DNA of 64,000 nt, from assembly GCF_000341285.1 (NCBI RefSeq), contig NW_005178438.1, forward strand, positions 27,848 through 91,847. Reading direction: 5' to 3'. The DNA comes from Galdieria sulphuraria (lineage: Eukaryota; Rhodophyta; Bangiophyceae; Galdieriales; Galdieriaceae). Below, piece after piece: positions 34,650 to 47,406 of this stretch. The notes below the pieces were generated by a model, which saw only the letters and a program-made list of their open reading frames with translations, ran no database searches and was not told where the DNA came from. The position numbers were made by a program, and so were the translations under genes. The stretch's first letter is position 1. Every line of letters begins with the position of its first letter.

Positions 34650-34979
34650 ATGAGAGAAATGAAACGACAACCGTTACAAGATAAGACACAACTTGTAAAC
34701 ACTCCTTCTTCTAAAACTATAGTTGAAAAGAGCCCTTTAGGCAACAAGCAAGTCTCTTCTACTGAGAATGTTCTTGAAGTAGATGAAACAACGAAAGCAC
34801 CTGGAGTATATTCGGCCTTACCTTGGATATCCTTTTTCAAAAGAATATTAAGACAAGAGGAAAGTTTCAATCAACAGTCACCTGTTGTCAATAGGACAGA
34901 GAAAAGATTATTGGACCCACGTTCGCCAAGCGTTGATAGGACTCCTTTGAATGAATATTTGAAAAAATACAAACGATGA
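34650..34979 (+). CDS. small basic protein with a DPRSPS/RTP motif
   Basis: A single-exon gene of 109 residues from the ATG at 34650. The middle is low complexity. An aromatic patch SALPWISFFKRILRQEE is followed by KRLLDPRSPSVDRTPL and a basic end. The DPRSPS then RTP pattern occurs in CDCA3/Tome-1, a vertebrate trigger of mitotic entry, and in some plant proteins, though spacing here is shorter. Phosphorylation at SP/TP sites by cyclin-dependent kinase is plausible. Function not established. It lies 100 bp behind the heat shock factor. Confidence 0.5.
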   Translation: MREMKRQPLQDKTQLVNTPSSKTIVEKSPLGNKQVSSTENVLEVDETTKAPGVYSALPWISFFKRILRQEESFNQQSPVVNRTEKRLLDPRSPSVDRTPLNEYLKKYKR

Positions 34980-35061
34980 CTTTATATTTGTATGTGTGTG
35001 TTTGTGTGAATAAGAAATATGCTGTGATTGGATAAAATAGAAATAAGAATACTTTCTTTGG

Positions 35062-35822
35062 ATGGATGTACTTGCCAATTCTTATTATGTTCTACGTCGT
35101 ATGTGATATATTCAAAATACTTTACAAATACTCAGGATAGGGTTAGATGGAGAGAGTCGAGCCAATGTAGAACACTTGATCGTTTCAGATAGTGAAAACG
35201 GTATACTAGACTCATATGGACTGACGGACAAAGGAAAACAACAAGCACAACAAGCAAGTCATCCATCCATCAAAATATTTTCAAAGCAATAACTTTCCAA
35301 TAGGCTGCTACACATTTAAAAGAAACACTTGACAAGGATTGGAGTGAAAAATACAACAAAGAGATGGTAACTTTGGTTGCTTCTCCCTTTTCCCGTGCCA
35401 GAGAAACCGCTGAGATAATAGCCACCCAACTGCAGTTTCAGGTTATCGTAGATCCTTTGTTGAGAGAAAGGTAAGTTGAAGTTGTTTTGGATACAGCTCT
35501 TTTGTATTGGAATAGATATTTTGGCCGTTTCAATATGACTCGTGATGAAAACTATGCAGTTGTATGGGATGCAGATAAGCAAATGGATGCCATGGACCCT
35601 GATTGGGATGTGGAAAGTGTGCAAGACACTTTGAAAAGAGCTTTACAAGTGATTCATCGATGTGAGCAAACATCAAAAGGACATATTTATGTGTTGGTTT
35701 CCCACGGAGATGTTTTACAAATTCTTCGTACCTATTTTGCCGGAGTTGCTTTAGAAAACCATCGTTCTTTACCTTATCTTGGAAATGCTCAGTTGGAATG
35801 TCTCTATATAGCCAAACATTAA
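35062..35822 (+). CDS. histidine phosphatase (phosphoglycerate mutase-like), second copy
   Basis: A second branch-1 histidine phosphatase, not a close copy of the one at 12841. Exon 1 is tiny (35062-35098, MDVLANSYYVLR plus one base). It joins across 35099-35146 to complete the RHGES catalytic motif (YYVLRHGESRANVEHL). Exon 2 ends GKQQAQQ at what must be a GC-AG intron (GCAAGT donor, acceptor CAATAG at about 35306). It resumes AATHLKETLDKDW and TLVASPFSRARETAEIIATQ. A further intron precedes YFGRFNMTRDENYAVVW, and VLVSHGDVLQILRTYFAGVA gives the second catalytic histidine. The GC-AG join is the only one that keeps frame. Product about 205 residues; substrate unknown. Confidence 0.8.
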
Positions 35823-35850
35823 AACGATTCTATATACAACATGTATATAT

Positions 35851-38800
35851 TTATTGTACCAAACAACTCCTTAAAATATTTTCCAGTTGTTTCGCATCCA
35901 GTTCACGACCAATGAGTACCAACTGATTCTTGGAAGGTTCATCTTTTGGCCATTCATCTTCATCAAAGTCAGCTCGTCTTCCTGAAAGTTGGAAGATATA
36001 ACGTTGAGGATAACCATCAAATTTCAAAAGTCCTTTTGCTCTAAATACATTGTTGGGAAGTTTTTGTAAGAAATAATCGCGAAAACGGCGAACATCAAAA
36101 GGCTTTTCACTCTCAAATGACACAGATACAAACGCTTCTTGATGCAAGTGTTGTGAATGAAGAGAATCATCTAAATGCGGATGCTCATGTAAAGAGTTGG
36201 CCTTTTGATTATTTTCCAGCGATAACGATTGTTTCATGGCTTCAACACTTGTGCCAATATCCAATATCAAAGGTAATGGAACACGTCCTCGAATACAACG
36301 GAGAACGCGAATACCTGGTTTCACTCTGTTCAAAAACTTCATAATATCGTCAAGTCTTTGCTGAGAAACCAAGTCTGTCTTGGAAACAAGAACTGCATCC
36401 GCTGATAGAATCTGATTCAAAGCAACTTCACTATCAAAATGATGAGTTGTATCGAAATTGGAAGCATCTACCAACGTCAAGACTCCATCTATTCGATATT
36501 CATCCACCAAATCAGTAGAAACTATCGAATGAATGAGAGGTACTGGATCTGCTAGTCCCGTAGTTTCCACAATAACATAGTCAAATTCTTTCTCTTGACC
36601 CTTTAAATGTTGAAGAGATTCCACAAAAGAACCGTTCACATTACAACAGATGCATCCATTGCTCAGTTCTACTAATAAGTTTCCCTTGTCTTTCCAAATA
36701 CTCTTTTCTACCAAACGACTATCGATATCCAACTCACCAAAGTCATTCACAACTACTGCTATCTTCATGGAACCTGATTGGGAAAGTATATAGTTCAACA
36801 AAGTAGTCTTACCACTTCCTAGAAAACCAGTTAATATTGTAATAGGCAGACCATTCTTAGGAAAAGTCTGCAACATCTCTTGTGTCTTATGAGGGTCACC
36901 TTCTCTAAGAATGTAACTGTTCTCTGCTTCTAATGATGGCGGCTCATTCGTTTCATTAAGAAAGTCTACCGTAAGCAACGATGTACTTTCCATTGCGTCT
37001 GATTCGCTTTCTGAAGGAAGCGAAGTTAATATATCAAAAGCTGAAGGTACAATTGGAGAAGCTTTCTGAACGTCATACGTAGTTTCTTGACTTCCATTCA
37101 TTGAAGCAGTATCCTTATTTTCCGACTGGTCTTGTGACTGCAACTGTTCCACTTGAATCTGTTCAGACTTTGTAGAACTTTCACTCACAGGAACCAATTC
37201 CTGAAAGGGATCCTCAAAGCTCGCCCAAGCATCTGTAAATACCATCTCTTCGTCTTGTAGCAAGCAGCTATCCAACATTCTTTCCAACTGATTTCTATTC
37301 ATATCGATGCCAAGGAAAACAATAACAGTCTTTCTATCTCCAAACCGTTTATTCCAACTCGCTGATATTTCACTTCTTGACTTGTCATCTTTTGGCCATT
37401 CCTCCTTGGGTAATGTAACATAAAACGGTGAACCTCTTTTCAAAGAAACTGTACTACCCACTTGATTCCACTCCAAAGGACTATCCATTCTAGTTGCCAA
37501 CCAAATCTTTCCAATAGACCGAATAATACCTCGGAAAGTTTCCGAATTCGAAATGTGAGAGTATAAACGTTTGGGATGAAATGGACGATCGACATTGTAT
37601 ACAAATGAATATGTAGAAAGCCATTCAGGAACGATAGCAAACTCACTCCTTTCTGAAGAGGATGTTGTTGTTTCCTGCTTGGTCAATGGAAGATTCTCCA
37701 CAGAATTCTCATCTTTGTTATCGATAGCATTATTCATCATGGAATCCATATCATTTGAAACTCTCTTATCTGTACCATAACTACTATTCGTCAACAACTT
37801 TTTCCAAGTAGGTAAAAAATTCCAATTTGCTCGACTGATAATACCTACAATTCGCAAAATAGGAAACTGGAATCTTTCCAGAAAGTGCTCTTATTCTCAA
37901 AGCATCCATATTCAATACTTTCAGAACTTGTTCCAACTCATTGAGACTTTGTTCTGATAGCTCGTCAACTCTGTTAAGAACAATCAAATTGGCATATTCC
38001 AGCTGAGATATAAAGATTTGACTGGCATCCATTTCAGTTTCTCCAATGTCATTAGCAAGACTATCTGGATTATGCATTTCTTCCAGAAACTTGGAAGCAT
38101 CCAATACAGTCACTAGAGAGTCAATACGAACAATGCGTTCAGCATTTCTTTTCTCTTCCGAAGGAAAATTGGATTCTATCATCTTTGCAATGACTTGAGG
38201 TTCTGAAGTTGCACCCCCATCCAGTATAACGTAATCACTCTTTCCTTCCTTCACAATACTTTCAAGTTGTTCAAATAATTCTTCTTTACTGGCACAAAAC
38301 GCCACTCTTCCTGGAATACCTCCCATCTTACTCTTCGAGATGGCTTCTTTGTCACGTACGAACCCTTCTTCTTCTTCTTCTTCTTCTTCTTTGTTGTCAG
38401 TTTCTGTATGGACTTCATTCTTATCCATGAGTAACATTTGCGAACCTCTTCTCTTATCATGAGCAGAAATAACCCTACGAAAATTTTCTTGAATCTGCTT
38501 GAACCCAGGAGGTCCTATTAAACCAAGATAGACGATCCGTAGATCGGAAGCTAACGAGTTCATAGCGTGTCTAACCAACTCTAACCTTCCATCGATATCG
38601 GGACCCACTATTACAGTTATAGGTAGTTCTGAGGATCCAATAGTTCCATTATTATCACTATTATGCATAGCAGAAGAAACCGAGAAACTCTGGTTTTCTA
38701 CTTTCTCCTCTTTGGGAGGTTCCTTTTCGACTTTTGCCACAAGTGTTTCCATACTTGCTCTTCTTTCACCCTCTTCTCCATCAAGTACATAACCTCCCAA

Positions 38801-39286
38801 AACAGTTGTGGCTAATACTTGGTTCTGCTTTGAAGAGTTTGTGGGAAGAGTTGTTGGTGTCCCTTTCCACGTTGTTCTTCTTCTAAAGAGTTTGGTCAGA
38901 TTCTTTTCTACTTTGGAACCCCAATGACTCGAATGCTCCTTCCATGAAGAGCAAATCAAACTTCTATGACATCTTTTACAGTTATTCCAGACAACATACT
39001 GGTGTGCTAAGTTATTCAAGAAACCGAGTGTCGTATTGCTATAAAACCCAAAAATACAACTCACTACAGTCTTTTCAGAGTAAAAGACAGTACGATTACG
39101 ATGGCAAGATAGATAAGTGACAGCCTTTTCTTCCATTGTTCTTAACAACAACGTTTCATATGACGACAAAACATATGAAAGTTCAGGACAACAAGCTCCC
39201 AATTGGGCCCAAGAGTGAGAAATTCTCGTTCCACGAGATGTTTTGCTGCTTCTATCGGTGGAACACAAAATGGACTTGCAAGTCAT
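35851..39286 (-). CDS. fused double CobW/G3E GTPase with a degenerate first half
   Basis: G3E GTPases of the CobW/ZNG type hand metals to client enzymes. This gene encodes about 1,120 residues in two exons. The join is near 37847-37787 (61-nt intron), where VSYFANC meets SSYGTDKRVSND. The C-terminal copy is intact: TGFLGSGKTTLLNYILSQ (P-loop), LSNGCICCNVNGSFVESL (metal CxCC), YVIVETTGLADPVPLI and LVSKTDLVSQQ. It has a His-rich HPHLDDSLHSQHLHQ linker and a CobW C domain with VFRAKGLLKFDGYPQRYIFQ. The N-terminal copy keeps the fold but not the chemistry. VGPDIDGRLELVRHAM replaces the P-loop, GRVAFCASKEELFEQLE replaces CxCC, and LDGGATSEPQVIAKMI replaces the ETxG motif. NRVD stands for NKxD. It has its own CobW C domain (FVYNVDRPFHPKRLYSHI). 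The basic N-terminus may be organelle targeting; the exact start is open. Confidence 0.85.
38365..38391. repeat. (TTC)n trinucleotide run, codes for poly-Glu
   Basis: About nine TTC units on the plus strand read as GAA/GAG on the coding strand and encode the acidic run in the first half of the double CobW protein. Similar short trinucleotide runs occur in coding DNA at about 53537 (Asn run) and 54785 (Glu run). Confidence 0.8.
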
Positions 39287-39639
39287 AAAAAAGAAAATGA
39301 AAGGAGACTGTGGTTGAGTTCTTTGCTAAAGATAACATTATCTCACGTTGAGAAACAACGACAAATATACAGACAGTGTAAAATGGTCATCGAATCAGCA
39401 TACAAGCACAAAGTATATGAAGTATTAGAACAACAAAGCAACATAAACTATAGAAGCAAACCCTATTCTATACAGTCTCAACAACATGTTATTTGATGAC
39501 TTGAGGTGCTCCAATATAAACAAAGTGCAAGAACAATGGAAACGTTCATGGAACGTCTCCCAATCACTTCCTCTACAAATGGTGACATCAAGTCCAGTTA
39601 AAATAAACTCCATAAAAGTTTGTTTACCATAATGTCTCC
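39287..39639. other. intergenic, 5' flank of the double CobW gene
   Basis: About 350 bp between the V-ATPase D stop and the CobW start, both on the minus strand. It likely holds the CobW promoter and possibly a 5' non-coding exon. No reading frame or repeat supported. Confidence 0.4.
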
Positions 39640-40518
39640 TCAAAAAATAATATCAGAATCATCATTACTTGCCAATCCCTCTACAAGTCGTTCTTTCGTT
39701 TCATACGAATCCATTTCAAACGAAGAGAAACCTTGTCTAGTCCGTTCCAATTGTTCTCGTAATTGTTGAGCATTCTTCGATTCTCTCTCTTTCCAATTCT
39801 GAACCAGTTTCAAACGAAAAAATTCCTCTCGTTCCAACTCATCCAACTCACTGATAATATATGCAACTGTGTTTTCTAAACGTGGGATAACTACATTCTC
39901 CAAGGCATTCACTCTCCTGTTGGTAATTTTCACTGCTTCATCAAGAAGAGTAAAGCTAGTTTGAAGTTCTGCTAGCGATATAAGAGTATCTGCTGCTTTA
40001 CGAAAATTTTCACCACAAGTAGCGATTTGTTGTCCTCCCTTTGATAACCCACTAAGAGAGACATATGAATGGAACTTGTTGGAAAGACCTTCAGATATTT
40101 CCTTAGAAACTCCATTCCCTGATATGTCTTTCACACTTTCGCCATAATATTCTGTACCATCGTCGTCAACGGAAACTTTTTCAAACACAGGAATAGTGAC
40201 TCCTGCAATATTCTCCGAATGAAAAGAAACTTTCAACGAACTTTTGTCCACATTTTCCATGATGTGTAACTTGAAATCTTCTCCTACTATATACTTGGCA
40301 ACTGCTAGTGAGATGAGCGCCTCACGACAAACATCTCCAGTTAGGTTCTTCTTCTCCAACACCTGTTTCAAGATGGAGCGTAAACGAACAGTAAGCGCGT
40401 CGCTTTTTTTCTTCAACATACTATGTCCTTTATTTGCTCCCGCTAAACGACCTTTTATTTGTGTCAAAGTCATTCTTGAAGGCACTACATTGAGTCGGTC
40501 TCCAGCAGCAGAAGCCAT
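39640..40518 (-). CDS. VMA8: V-type proton ATPase subunit D
   Basis: The central rotor stalk subunit of the vacuolar proton pump. It is intronless and 292 residues, against about 250 in most eukaryotes. It opens [20 protein letters not shown], then [20 protein letters not shown], both near-invariant. The C-terminal coiled coil is [56 protein letters not shown]. The extra length is in an insert around [20 protein letters not shown]. Start chosen at 40518 because the upstream codon is TTG. It shares a 170-bp divergent promoter with cytidine deaminase. Confidence 0.96.
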   Translation of the reverse strand: MASAAGDRLNVVPSRMTLTQIKGRLAGANKGHSMLKKKSDALTVRLRSILKQVLEKKNLTGDVCREALISLAVAKYIVGEDFKLHIMENVDKSSLKVSFHSENIAGVTIPVFEKVSVDDDGTEYYGESVKDISGNGVSKEISEGLSNKFHSYVSLSGLSKGGQQIATCGENFRKAADTLISLAELQTSFTLLDEAVKITNRRVNALENVVIPRLENTVAYIISELDELEREEFFRLKLVQNWKERESKNAQQLREQLERTRQGFSSFEMDSYETKERLVEGLASNDDSDIIF

Positions 40519-40689
40519 GAAACCCAAATTCTACAATGCAAAGAAATATAGGAGTTGTCATGATTGGGTTGAGTATTTCTTCAGATGGAAATATAAAAAA
40601 TATTCTATATGAGAATAATTCAGTTTATTATTGTCATGCCATGGAAAGAAGAAACTGTACTGCTCTAAATAACTGATTGAAAATTGACG

Positions 40690-41277
<588 letters not shown>

Positions 41278-41448
41278 TTGTTCATATCACAGCATGGTAG
41301 CCTTTTTGTTCAATATGATGCTAATAGAGCAAGCCATTCTCACATGTGGATTGAATAGAGCAAGAAAACTCACAACTATTTATAATTTTCAATTGATTGG
41401 TTGATTTGGTTTTTACAAGTGTTTGGAACAAGTTGATAAAGTATTATA

Positions 41449-43961
<2,513 letters not shown>

Positions 43962-44049
43962 GAGAAATCTCTTGAATCCTTGCAAATTATTGCTGTGTCG
44001 CGTTTTGTTGGAATAAATGTGTTTTTGACTACAAGAGTGGAGCTTTTGT

Positions 44050-44436
44050 TTAATTGAGCCAATCCTAAAAAATATGTTCCTTTTGAACCCTTTCAATAGT
44101 TCAGCATTTATCCATACCTTAATATCGGGACCATCGGAGTCTCTCAAAGAATTTGTATTTCGCAAAGTTCGTGACCTATTAACTGTTAAAGTATTGCAAG
44201 AAATACAATATTCCAACACACTTTCCACCAGACGGAGTACCTCTCAACTGCTGCTCCTTCAACCGTTTCTCCACAGCTTGTAACAAAACTTCTCTGCTAG
44301 CAGGACTGGAACTGGTTGGAGCAACAGCAACAGAAGACAGCTTCTTATTCTCAACTACTGAATTCTTTTGGCGTTGAGTTTTCCTTTTATCTGGGGTCGT
44401 TGGGGTGCTATAAGAACCACCAAAACAATTACCCAT
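44050..44436 (-). CDS. SVIP-like small p97 adaptor, probably N-myristoylated
   Basis: A 95-residue protein from three exons (44436-44222, 44175-44118, 44064-44050), all with GT-AG introns of 46 and 53 nt that keep frame. It begins MGNCFGGS, a myristoylation signal with an adjacent palmitoylatable Cys, followed by TPTTPDKRKTQ. A helix SREVLLQAVEKRLKEQQLRG resembles the VCP-interacting motif (VIM). Human SVIP has the same order: MGLCF, a PPTPD segment, then an AAERRQKEAASRG helix. The tail is DSDGPDIKDWLN. It sits tail to tail with CDC48, its predicted partner. The identification rests on layout and short motifs, so homology is likely but not proven. The start at 44436 leaves only 12 bp to the upstream gene's stop. 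Confidence 0.65.
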
Positions 44437-44448
44437 ATACACGACCAA

Positions 44449-45399
44449 TTACAAGTCTTTCATGAACCACCAAGAAGAAGAATTATCCCAAGGCCAATGC
44501 CAAATGGGTTTATTATTGACTGGTGGTGGTGAGGCAAACAAACTTTGTTCATCTGCCGGCAAATTTTTGGATTTGTAAAGTAGTCGTTTTTGCCTACTTT
44601 GGAAAGAAAATAGGCACCAACTATTAGGAAATCTATTATACAGTAAACAGCGCTCCCTTTAGAGACATTCAGAGTTAGAAATAACTCAAGAATAGTAAAA
44701 TCACCAATCTTACCCCCGTATAGTATATTTTCTCAAAACAAGCGCTGCTGTGTATCGTTTCAATATGAGGTTCAACGAGGATAACAACTCTGCTTGTTGC
44801 TGTATTCTTCGTGGATTCACCAACACAACAACTTGGCCTGGTCCAGTTAGATAACTCTCCAAACAAGAAAGTTGCTGTGGTTTAGGATCGACACATATTA
44901 TAATATGTTCCTCGGCAACATTTCTTCCGAACTCTTCTTCTTGAAACCCACGCTTTCCCACTTTCTCTAGAAGGCAATAAGCAACCCATTGTGTTGACAA
45001 ACCCCAAGTTGTTTGTGCAACTTGCAATTCCTTGGTGTTACAAAAAGCAACCTTTACCGGAATATGAGTCCCGTAGAACATCTCAATCAATAGTCTAGCC
45101 AATTCCCTTTTGGTTTTATCTCTTGCATTAGACTTTTCTACGTCTAGTGAAACACTATCTTCCACATCTACTAGAATTCTGTTATGACGATGGTGAAGAC
45201 ATTGTTGCAAACTAGTGCGCAAAATACTGGCAAACTGTTTAGGAGACTTGGGTGGCTGCTCCGTAGCTACGAATTTTATGTTTATCATTCTCTTTTTCTT
45301 GAAGTAAAACTGGTGATGCCAATTGACAGAAACCAGCAGGTTGCTCCCACTGAGATAAGCCATCGGGAGGTATTCCAATCCCATATCCATCCATTCCAT
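44449..45399 (-). CDS. DUF1995 family protein, probable plastid (LPA3-like)
   Basis: DUF1995 proteins are confined mostly to photosynthetic organisms; the Arabidopsis member LPA3 helps photosystem II assembly. The core begins QPPKSPKQFASILRTSLQQC, continues NRILVDVEDSVSLDVE, AEEHIIICVDPKPQQLSCLE and GQVVVLVNPRRIQQQAELLS, and has VLRKYTIRG at the exon end. A 57-nt intron (GTAAGATT to CTAAAG) joins it in frame to ERCLLYNRFPNSWCLFSFQS and the tail HWPWDNSSSWWFMKDL. Stop at 44449. The 5' end is uncertain: ATG 45399 is in frame but an upstream transit-peptide exon is possible. Function in this organism is inferred from the family only. Confidence 0.72.
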
Positions 45400-46016
45400 T
45401 CCATTCCCATCCTATAAGAATATTTTAATATCCTCCCGTCCTCCAGCAAAACTAGGAACCTGTGTTCAGTGTCAAACAATAAACCCTAAAAATTTTAAAA
45501 ACTGTATAGAGTGTGGAAAGAGTCAGTTTAGCAAGGCATCTTCATATGGTACCAAAACACGCTTATGATACCATTCTGTCGACGCGCATGTTTTCTCATC
45601 AAACTCTTTGTAAACTCCGGAGTTGTTTACTTACCTCCAGTAAGTTTTGTATGTCAGCCCAAACACTCTGCAGAGGCAGGTTTCAAGCTTAAAACGTCAT
45701 TTTAACCAAGCTTTTCTCTACTTTTCGGTATTTTGGCAAAAGCAACTCTTGGTTGCTCAACAACAAGTGATATCAAGGAAAACTTTCTACTAGTTCAACG
45801 TGTGTTGGAGCTGCCTACGATACACACAAAGTTGACACAACTTTCCTTGAGCTAATACGAAATGTGCTTCTACGGCGAAGAATGGCGCCATTTTGCATTT
45901 TTCCTTTCCTGTAAAAGGTTATGGGAGAGAAAGAATTTTATTGACTTGCGTCATTCTGTAAAGAAAAATCCTTTTACAAACTCAACTTGATTTTATAGCA
46001 ACTTTAGGACCCTCTA
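45400..46016. other. intergenic region with a GGCGCC palindrome
   Basis: A 617-bp stretch between two minus-strand genes; it should hold the DUF1995 promoter and perhaps its missing first exon. AATGGCGCCATT at about 45887-45898 is a 12-bp palindrome with an E2F-like core, but it lacks the TT needed for a full consensus. No reading frame supported. Confidence 0.4.
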
Positions 46017-47113
46017 TCAGCCACTTGAAAACAATAGGAAAAAAATATCTTTGATACTAAACAAACCCAAACACATACTTGTACTATCTTGAGCATCTTC
46101 TGGACTAGTCGAAAACACAGGTAAATAGCGCACATGGGAATCTGCAAAAAGTCTTATGAATTGTGCAGCACTAAACTCTGGAGTTACCAAAGCCATATTA
46201 CTTTGCATCACATCTCCCACTCTACAATTGTCTTTGTCTTTACCCTTTAACAAACAGTTACGTATATATTCCCTATACCGAATCAATCCACAACTAACTA
46301 TCCCATAGTCCTTCATTCTTACCTTTCAGTGAACATGCCAATAACATCTGGATACGGATGCAAAGCACCTTTGCTATGATCACTGGTTACCATGACACAA
46401 CCAACTCCGTATTTGGCCATCAGATGAACAGCATCCTTCACTTGAGAAGACAATTCCACTGCCAAAATAGATTGTTCGTTCAATCGTTCATGTACTTTGC
46501 TCTTATTATGATCCAACATATCCTTTACCAGGACATGTTCGAATTCCTCCACAACAGCAGGTTCCATGGAATGAAAATACTGTGCCAACTCACGAGAAGT
46601 GATCAATCCAGCCAAATCATGGATAGTATTTTTTAAACTCGACTCTTTCATGACAACAATATTCTGTACGTTTTGTGTTGTAAATATTTTGCCCAGATCA
46701 GAAACTCTTTGATTCAAAAAGCAAGTGGCTACACCTTCCTTTTTGGATAGTGCATCTCTTACATACATGTTGTTGATATTTCCTCCTCTCGCAATGAGAC
46801 GTATGAGATCTCGTTCAGAGAAGATTCCTAGCCAATCGTTCTGAGTCCCAGTAACAGCAACTATGGACATATCTACTTTTTCCATTTGTTCAAGAGCGTC
46901 CCTTACAGTACTTTCGCCTGCAATTACATTCTTATCTGAAAACTGGTGGGAACCTAATAACTGTTTCAAAGAACGTGACCAAAAGGGTGAATGTTCTACT
47001 GTTTTGATGTTCACAGCTCCTGAAGAATAGCGTTTTCCCAATAACTGCTTTTTCCACAGTTGCCCAGCGCAGTTCCACCTTGTAAGTTGCAAAGGGTAAA
47101 AATAGGATAACAT
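46017..47113 (-). CDS. four-CBS-domain protein, probable mitochondrial
   Basis: CBS pairs bind adenine nucleotides and regulate partner enzymes; plant CBSX3-type proteins sense energy state in mitochondria. It starts MLSYFYPLQLTRWNCAGQLW, an amphipathic Arg-rich leader with a typical cleavage context KRYSSGAV. CBS1 is AGESTVRDALEQMEKVDMSI with WLGIFSERDLIRLIARGG. CBS2 contains NQRVSDLGKIFTTQNVQNIV. CBS3 has VKDAVHLMAKYGVGCVMVTS and DVIGMFTER, split by a 50-nt intron from EYIRNCLLKGKDKDN. CBS4 closes with FSAAQFIRLFADSHVRYLPV and CLGLFSIKDIFFLLFSSG. About 350 residues. No catalytic domain is attached, so a regulatory role is likely. Confidence 0.83.
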
Positions 47114-47406
47114 GGTATTGGTAAGCAACACAACGATTGGTTTGGAAAATGTGTAGTTGGAATAATCTCCAACGAATATCTCAAAGATGTTTCAATGGAA
47201 ACTGATGGAAGCATCGGGGAGACACAAGTATTGGCTGGCTATTCATTGGTATGAATGAAACAACCTATTCTAATTGAAATACATACCATTTCTGAATAGT
47301 ACAACTTGGATGATTTGAAAGAAGCTTAAGAGAATATTGTTGTTGATTATTCTATGTCCAACATTTCGTTGGATTGTATCACAACGACCAGAGATGGATA
47401 GAAACA

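Noticed and set aside
35140-35160. Loss of the catalytic histidine in the second histidine phosphatase
   Set aside because: Unspliced reading gives LDGES, but the tiny first exon supplies the missing base and restores RHGES.
37784-37857. Two separate CobW genes instead of one
   Set aside because: The first module's C-terminal domain lies downstream of the frame break, and a 61-nt GT-AG intron restores frame, so one fused gene is the simpler reading.
44710-45399. Reading the DUF1995 frame as a TFIIH p34-like subunit
   Set aside because: The vWA-type motifs of that subunit are absent, while the QPPKSP opening and the later conserved strands fit DUF1995.
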